This document shows, one piece after another, positions 58,141 through 64,000 of a DNA stretch of 64,000 bases. A program made the translations under genes and the position numbers. The stretch's first letter is position 1, and each line of letters begins with the position of its first letter. Origin of the DNA: Talinum fruticosum (taxonomy: Eukaryota > Streptophyta > Magnoliopsida > Caryophyllales > Talinaceae); the NCBI GenBank assembly GCA_021018815.1, contig JAITYX010000007.1, positions 5,829,001 to 5,893,000 on the forward strand, read 5' to 3'. The notes under the pieces are model-generated. The model ran no database searches and was not told where the DNA came from. It saw only the letters and a program-made list of their open reading frames with translations.

Positions 58141-58945
58141 AAAGGGAGAAAATATAAATGTGAAAATGTAAAAAATTGGAAAGGTATTTGGATATAGGGA
58201 TCTCCCCAAATACTTGTCATAAAGATAAATTTGTTATCAATTTATTTATTTTAATGAGTTGAAGTTGGGGGTGGACTAATTTATCAAATTACCTAAATTT
58301 TCGGTTTCCTTTTTGGGTGCAATTTTGTTCTATTATATATGATCGTAAACTAGAGTACATGATTTTTTTGAAGTTTATGTAACGTATAAGATAATAATGA
58401 ATATCAAAGAAATATTGAGGTCATCCATTTAGTTTGTTTTAACAACCCAAGATATAACTAGAACTAGAGTTCCCATAACCCTTGTTGACGTTAGCAATAA
58501 GGTCGGATTCACTAGGCAAGATATAAAGTATATGTACAGCGTGAGTCGAGTCCACGAATATAGCGAAAAGGGATAAAGGCTTTATTGGAGAAAAATGTGA
58601 TAAACAATAGGGGATTATTACTAGTTTTGTAATTGTTTATCACCTTTCTCTCCAATTAATCCTTTATCCCTTTTCCCTTTCTTCGTGTACCGACCGACAC
58701 TCGCACATAGACTCGTGTCTTGCCTTGTGAACACGATCTCATTATTAAAGAAAACAAGCATTATGGGAACTTTGGTTGTGGTTATGTCTTGGGTTGTTAA
58801 GGCGAATTAAAGGGATGACCTCAACAATTTATTCCTATTAATTTGTGCTATGCATTATGTAAAATTTCAAATAAAATCATTATCTAGTTTATGATCATGT
58901 ATAATACATCAAAATTGGAAGCAAAAAGGAAATTATATATATATA
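58141..58945. repeat. Fold-back copy 2 with ~300-bp arms
   Basis: Left arm 58309-58610 and right arm about 58620-58940. TTTCCTTTTTGG.TGCAATTTTG...ATATATGATCGTAAACTAGA recurs inverted at the right. At the turn, AGGGATAAAGG...GATAAACAAT pairs with ATTGTTTATCACC...CCTTTATCCCT. Arms also match copy 1, so this is a dispersed family. Confidence 0.85.
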
Positions 58946-60480
58946 TATTTGTATCTAACTGGCAAGTACGGGTTTTATCCACGAGAGTTGTGTTTCAAAT
59001 ATCAAAGTTAACTTAAACTTTCTCGTCTAGGCGAATGAAAATGAAGGATGAGATATATATGATGATTAAACTAACGTAGAAAGAAATAAAAATATACGCG
59101 GGTTGTGATTTTACCACTTAATAAACTAAATAATCAAGCTAATCCTAAACCTACCTAAGTTTATACAAGTATTTAAGAGTAGTCGGTTGCACCATCAAAA
59201 CCTACTCAAGCCACACTTTCAAGGGTCATGAGTTAGTCTAGTTATTCTAACAATCTACTTTCGTGGGGTTAGCCCAACTAAACTACAAAAATAGCAACCT
59301 CGGACCTAACTAGGATTCAAGCTCTTTTCATGCCAAAACCCCAACTATTCTCTATACCCACACTAGCAAATTGACTTCACCTTTTAATGATAGACTAACC
59401 GCCTAAAAATCAAGATGAAAAGACCCTTTCTTGCATCTCATTGAACCTGTGGCGAGTAAGAGAAACAATCCCAAAATACTAGCATAAACTAGGTAAATAA
59501 AAGCTCGAGACAAGATCAATTAGCCATTAAGAGGATAATCACAACTAAAGTGACACAAACTAACAACTAATTAACATAAAACACAATTAATCTAATAATT
59601 ACTAATAACAATTGACTCGAATAACGGCATAAACTAACAAAATAAAATTAAACATGAAATTAAACAAATAATATAACTACTACTAACATCAAAATATAAT
59701 AAAAATCAAATCTTTAAACTAAACTAAACAAACTAGAAAGAAATGAGAGACATAAGGGAAGAAGTTACCGAGAACGAATCGAATTGAATTAAAAACTATT
59801 AGAACCGAACTTTCTAAACTAATAATTAAAACTAAAACAAATTGAATTTCAATATTTACAAGAGAAATTAATTGAATGAAACTAAAATTAACCTAAAAAA
59901 CTAATCCTACGGCGGAATCCTCTAGTCCTCGTCGAACTCCGCTTGCCCCCGATTAGTGATCGCCTCCTCCCCTTTATACCCATGCTTGCCTTAAGTTTAT
60001 AGCATTACTTCATGCCCTACGTATCAAGCAAAGCTACTAATATTCAGCGGGTCCCACATAATTGGAGAGAGAAAGTTGTGTAAAATTTCCATAGGCTCCT
60101 AATCACGTGCCTCTTTTGTGCTTGTGCATATTGTGATAAAGCACTAGGCTTAGTGGGATCCACCGAATTGGAGAGAGAAAGAGGTTTGAGACAAGTATTT
60201 GGGCTTCAAAATTGGATCAGATTTATGCTTCACATGAGGACCAAAATAAAAACTCGCCCAGCTTTGGTCTTCTTCAATTATGGGTTGGACTTCACATGTC
60301 TGCATTTTGCTCAGTTGATCAATCCGCCTTAAATCAAACTCGCTTCACTCAACTTTGTCTCTCACTATGTATTTTCCACCTATTTCGGACTCAAATTATG
60401 GGATCCGCTCAATTCAATTTATTACGTACAAAATCAAATAAAACAAATAAAAATCCTAAAAATCATATTATTTCACGATA
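58946..60480. other. Unassigned repeat-like DNA
   Basis: Begins near GTATCTAACTGGCAAGTACGGG and ends AAGGGTATAAATAACG, with composition like the 5' leader or ends of plant retroelements. No coding frame with a recognised domain. The 60212-60490 plus frame has none. Confidence 0.35.
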
Positions 60481-60539
60481 TAAAAACTAGATAAATAAGG
60501 GTATAAATAACGTAATATTTAGATGGAACAAGGAGTACG

Positions 60540-61130
60540 AGGCTTTGTTGAGGGAGTTGGTAATAGAATAATTGTTTGACTTAACTCTCTTCTTCGATCA
60601 TAGTGAAAATGAGTTACGGAACACTTTCTACTCGTTACAAGAAATTATGTCCACGCTTCAATAGGGACCGTGTCGAGCAAGTTCTTCGTTGCTAATTACT
60701 ACATGTCCCTCATTGCGAAGACATTCTACAACCTTCGATTGATGATGCCATGGAGATAGATTTTATAAACTTTGACAAAGCCCATGCTCTTAAACAAGTT
60801 ATGTTGCGTTTCGATCGGGAACTCCTTGAAGCTCGGGTAGAGCGCCACTTTGACCATCTTGCAGGAATTTAGGCAAATAATTCGCACTCATCGGCAAGTG
60901 ACGTGGCGAGCGGAGGCGCCATTTCAAGCATGGGCTCATCGTCCGGTCTCTCCTTGGAGAGCGGTGAATCGATAGAGGGCCCTTTCTCTCATTCTTCTCC
61001 ATTCGAAGTACTTTACCTAAGGAGAAGGGGAGGAACGTCCCTAAGAATAAGTGAGGTTGTCCACCTCTACCCCTACAAGAACTCCAAGCAAGCAATACAT
61101 AATAGGATCATCACTTTGGGACCATAACTA
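60540..61130 (+). pseudogene. Unrecognised CACTA-internal coding remnant
   Basis: A plus frame around 60750-60870 reads AMEIDFINFDKAHALKQVML, then EARVERHFDHLAGI before a stop. A Ser/Gly-rich stretch follows (60903-61127). Its place before the right subterminal repeats fits the 3' exon of a CACTA ORF2, but I see no diagnostic motif. Treat it as a possible exon remnant. Confidence 0.35.
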
Positions 61131-61749
61131 AGGAAATACAGATTGCTTGGTGACATGTCCTCTTTGTGTATTCCTTTTTAGTACATATGCCAAAAAGTCT
61201 ATCTCTTGGTCTTGGAATTTTGTGGAATAAATGACTTCAATATTTATGCCAAAAGGTTCATCTCTATTTGCCCAAAGTGATACTTTTTAGTAGATTGAGT
61301 TATGTGCTTGTCTTTATGAGTATATTACTTTCTTGGAGTTCGTTCGGAGGTAGCATGGGCAGCAAAAAATATGATGCACATATGTTGTCCAGTCTGTCTC
61401 TACAACAACTCCAAGCAAGCAATATTGTCATGAGACAATGACATAACTAAATCTACTACAAAAGCATTACTTTGGGTAAATAGTGGTGAATTTTTTCACA
61501 TAAATACTGAAAAAGTACTCTTTGTATTATAATTTCACATCATTGTAATATATTCATTGTTGGAAGTTATTGTGAAATATGGAATGTGTGTTGTCGAACT
61601 TGTTTAAGATGGAACTTGTTGTGGTTGTAGTAAGTGGGGAAATTTTGTATATATTGGAAAATTATGGTCGTTAGTTGTTGCTATGTAAGTTGTGATGCAA
61701 TTTGTACGGAGGGTACGGAAAAACAAAAAAATAATAAAAAAATTCGGAC

Positions 61750-62062
61750 CTATGACGACGGTTCTTACATTACAACCATCGTCAAATGCCCCGGCTCAAC
61801 ATTTTTATATAGAACCTATGATGACGGTTCTAATGTAATTAAGAACCGTCATCATATGCCTTGGCTAAAAATTTTAGGCATTTCGTGTAAGACCTATGAC
61901 GACGGTTCTAATGTAAGAACCGTCGTCATAGAGTGACCTATTACAACGGTTTGGACCCGTAGTAAAAGATGTTGCATACAACAAAGGCCATATACACGAC
62001 GCCGGTTAACCGTAGTTAAATGTCGTTTTCAACCGTAGTTAAAAGTGGTTCCTGTAGTAGTG
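61750..62062. repeat. Right subterminal repeats and TIR
   Basis: Three tandem hairpin units of CCTATGACGACGGTTCT...AAGAACCGTCGTCATA type, then ACCGTAGTTAAAAG words and the TIR CCTGTAGTAGTG at 62051-62062. Confidence 0.88.
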
Positions 62063-62449
62063 AAAGGATCACTTTGATAATTTGAAATCTTTAAGTTTGA
62101 TTAACTTGAAAGGCATACGAAAGTTGTTTGTAACGTTAATTAGAGCAATTCTATTAACCATCGAAAGAGTCGTACAATTATTTAATTATCGATCCTTGAT
62201 TTAATTGAAAGAATGATTGCACAAATTAGGTTTTAATAATCAAACTCATTGTTAGGAAAAAATCTCTAGATGCTTTTATCCATAGATTTAATTATAGATT
62301 AATTTTCTTAATTTTAATTAGTTTAGCAAAGAAACAACTAAAAACCCGATTTGCTTAGCAATTGAGTAGAGGACTAGTTTATTGCGTTGGTAGATTGAGT
62401 CATCGTGGGATCGATCTTGACTTGGTACAACCATACATCATGCGCTTGT
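62063..62449. other. Unassigned DNA right of the CACTA element
   Basis: AT-rich. Near 62380-62440 it contains ATCGTGGGATCGATCTTGACTTGG, a phrase like those near the ends of plant gypsy-type repeats. It does not continue the copia gag that flanks the CACTA on the left. Confidence 0.35.
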
Positions 62450-62970
62450 GGCCTATCAACTATACGAAAAGGATTTCCTTAAAATGCTTATACGACGGGG
62501 GTAAAGAAACAACCAATAAAATTGTCTTGTCCTCATCATTAATTTTCACATCTAAACTTTCCAGGTCTATAATAATCGAATTAAAATCGTTTAGATGTTT
62601 TTGAACAAGAGTACCTTCAGCCATGGAGAACGAATATAAACGTTCCTTCAAACGAATTTTTTGGCAAGACTCTTCTTCATGTAGAGTTCCTCCAATCGAA
62701 GCCAAAGCTCCACCCCGGTTGTCTTGTCAAGCACTTGGGGCGCCAAGCACAACTCGTATAGCCAAAAGTGTCTTCTCTTCCAATTCCTCCCAATCATCAT
62801 TTGTCATCATCTCTTGCTTCTTCTTCTTGTATGCAGTCCATTATTCATCGGTCATCGAATCGCATGTAAGAACCTTCCATTACTCATGTTGGATAAGAAC
62901 CACCTTTGTTTGAATCTTCTAGAGATTAAAACTAATCTTTTCATCAAACCTCTAAATATCAACATGTAAA
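62450..62970 (-). pseudogene. Copia gag remnant
   Basis: Minus-strand translation gives YELCLAPQVLDKTTGVELWL, LEELYMKKSL, then LYSFSMAEGTLVQKHLNDFN, IIIDLESLDVKINDEDKTIL and SLPPSYKHFKEI. These are the classic UBN2-type gag blocks of plant copia elements in correct order. The N-terminus (62930-62780) has stops. No LTR, PBS or pol adjoins it. It duplicates 55334-55486 at its N-terminal end. Confidence 0.88.
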
Positions 62971-63310
62971 AACTCGGATCGTATTCCTCCCATATGCAGA
63001 TCACATAAATAGTAGTATAAAGATATCCCCTCGAGCTCTAGACTTAGCAATTAGCATATTCCCCTGAACAAATTTAGCAGACCATCTCAATTCATGAACC
63101 AAAGAACATGGTCTAATACGCACCCCAAATCATCTTAAATGGAGGAAAATTTATTTAAATATATCCCGCACTTTGCTTTATATTGTTCATAATATCCTGA
63201 ACTTAGGTCATTAACATCCCTGATGACTTTGATACTATTTCTTTTTAATGTTTTGTACTTAATTAAGCTAACGTAATTTGGCACGTTTTTTGATACTAAT
63301 TAATAACTTT
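62971..63310. other. Intergenic DNA
   Basis: No feature recognised. Confidence 0.4.
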
Positions 63311-63313
63311 TTA

Positions 63314-63675
63314 GGCTATCCACAATAATAGCAACTCCCTTTGAGTTGCTTCAAGTGCCACATAGGCAAGGGAGTTGCTCCCTTTTATTACCTATTGCCA
63401 ATGGTAGTAACTCATGAGAGTTGCTCCATAATAATTTATATTATAAATGGGTGCCACATAATATAATTGTTCCTCTCTCTCTCCCCTTTTTCTTCTCTCT
63501 CCTCCTTTTTCCCTCTCTCTCCTCTTTTTCCCTCTTGGCAAGTTGCTCCATGGAGCAACTCTATGGAGCAACTCTCTTAGAGTTGCTCCACCTAAGCCCC
63601 AACTCCCATTTTTTTATTTTCACTTTCCTCCATATGGGGGCAACTCCCTTTGAGTTGCTCCAATTGGAGGTAGCC
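63314..63675. mobile_element. PIF/Harbinger-type MITE, 362 bp, TSD TTA
   Basis: Starts GGCTATCCACAAT and ends (complement) GGCTACCTCCAATTGG, with TTA at 63311-63313 and 63676-63678. Internal AGTTGCTCC/GGAGCAACT words repeat in both orientations, and a TC-rich tract lies at 63467-63535. No coding capacity; it depends on a Harbinger transposase elsewhere. Confidence 0.85.
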
Positions 63676-63884
63676 TTAAAGTACATGATGTTATAGAGGT
63701 GACGACGAAATAGGTTAGGTAGTTCCTACTCGCCTTTCCCTTTGACAGATTTCTTAGGCAACATCATGCTTAACTTAGGTACCCATAAACAGCAGCAAGC
63801 ATTGCGAGATCAAAGCTGCTACTAGGCTGCCTCAATGGACACTCGAGACTACCTATGAACGCAATGACTATTGTTGCCACGTTC

Positions 63885-63885
<1 letters not shown>

Positions 63886-63931
<46 letters not shown>
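63886..63931. repeat. (AT)n microsatellite
   Basis: About 23 AT units directly abutting the LTR end at 63932. Confidence 0.95.
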
Positions 63932-63933
<2 letters not shown>

Positions 63934-64000
63934 AAGGTTTGCTCGGGGAGAGTCCGAGTCACCCTAGAGGGGGTGAATAGGGTGATAGAAGTGTTTCGTG
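63932..64000 (-). repeat. Sirevirus-family LTR end, continues off window
   Basis: TGAAGGTTTGCTCGGGGAGA and the following bases match 6435-6500 almost exactly up to GGGTGAT. The same orientation as copy A1. No PBS precedes it; the (AT)n run does, so this is the downstream end of a 3' LTR or solo LTR. Confidence 0.9.

Larger units (their letters stand above)
55487..62062. mobile_element. CACTA-type transposon, heavily invaded
   Basis: Left end ACTACTACGAGAACCACTTTCAACG and right end (complement) CACTACTACAGGAACCACTTTTAACTACGG are inverted matches. AAA flanks both sides if the first C was lost on the left. Subterminal ATGACGACGGTTCTAATGTAAGAACCGTCGTCAT-type arrays occur near both ends (55510-55710, 61750-62050). 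No TNP2 is visible. The interior is largely fold-backs, microsatellites and unassigned DNA. Confidence 0.78.

Noticed and set aside
57910..58209. Long Tyr-Ile-rich reading frames on both strands
   Set aside because: Pure translation of (AT)n and (TG)n microsatellites.

Overview
The window reads as repeat-rich intergenic DNA from a flowering plant, most likely a eudicot. The evidence is several lineages of Ty1/copia and Ty3/gypsy LTR retrotransposons, plant CACTA (En/Spm) transposons with TNP2/DUF4216 and Transposase_24-like remnants, a DUF4283 reading frame, PIF/Harbinger-type MITEs, and one conserved plant microRNA gene. There is no bacterial-style operon, no CRISPR array and no intact long protein-coding gene. 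Nearly all protein-like signals are broken transposon frames. I cannot name the species.

Layout. 1-7970: a minus-strand Sirevirus-like copia element (accessory 3' ORF, RNase H, RT, integrase, protease, gag, PBS, 5' LTR); its 3' LTR lies off the left edge. 7971-10520: two further LTR pieces of the same family, head to head, best explained as three nested insertions. 10521-16148: minus-strand CACTA element carrying a Transposase_24-like frame and a solo LTR of the same Sirevirus family (TSD CATAT). 17128-18348: LTR plus PBS of a Tat/Ogre-like gypsy element. 19539-26126: a DUF4283 (LINE ORF1-like) frame split by a complete but decayed copia element (19785-25812, TSD CCCTC). 27071-29180: large fold-back with GGTTCGGGT-type arms. 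33491-33880: copia LTR plus PBS. 35008-42621: plus-strand CACTA element with TSD TAT. 43280-46610: gypsy 3' LTR and integrase tail. 49730-50096: MIR164 gene with TATA box. 54644-55330: copia LTR and RNase H remnant. 55487-62062: a third CACTA element stuffed with fold-backs, a SINE-like insertion and microsatellites. 62450-62970: copia gag remnant. 63314-63675: PIF/Harbinger MITE with TTA TSDs. 63932-64000: start of another Sirevirus LTR.

Functionally, the only locus I expect to act for the host is MIR164, whose 21-nt product matches the conserved plant miR164 that targets NAC transcription factors (CUC type). It sits in the largest stretch without recognisable transposons (about 46.6-54.6 kb). 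The transposons are internally broken and would depend on autonomous relatives. Reading frames of expected copia proteins are often lost at CAG/CTG triplets, and the two LTRs of the 19.8-25.8 kb element differ mainly at such triplets. This could be a consensus-sequence artefact in methylated DNA rather than biology.
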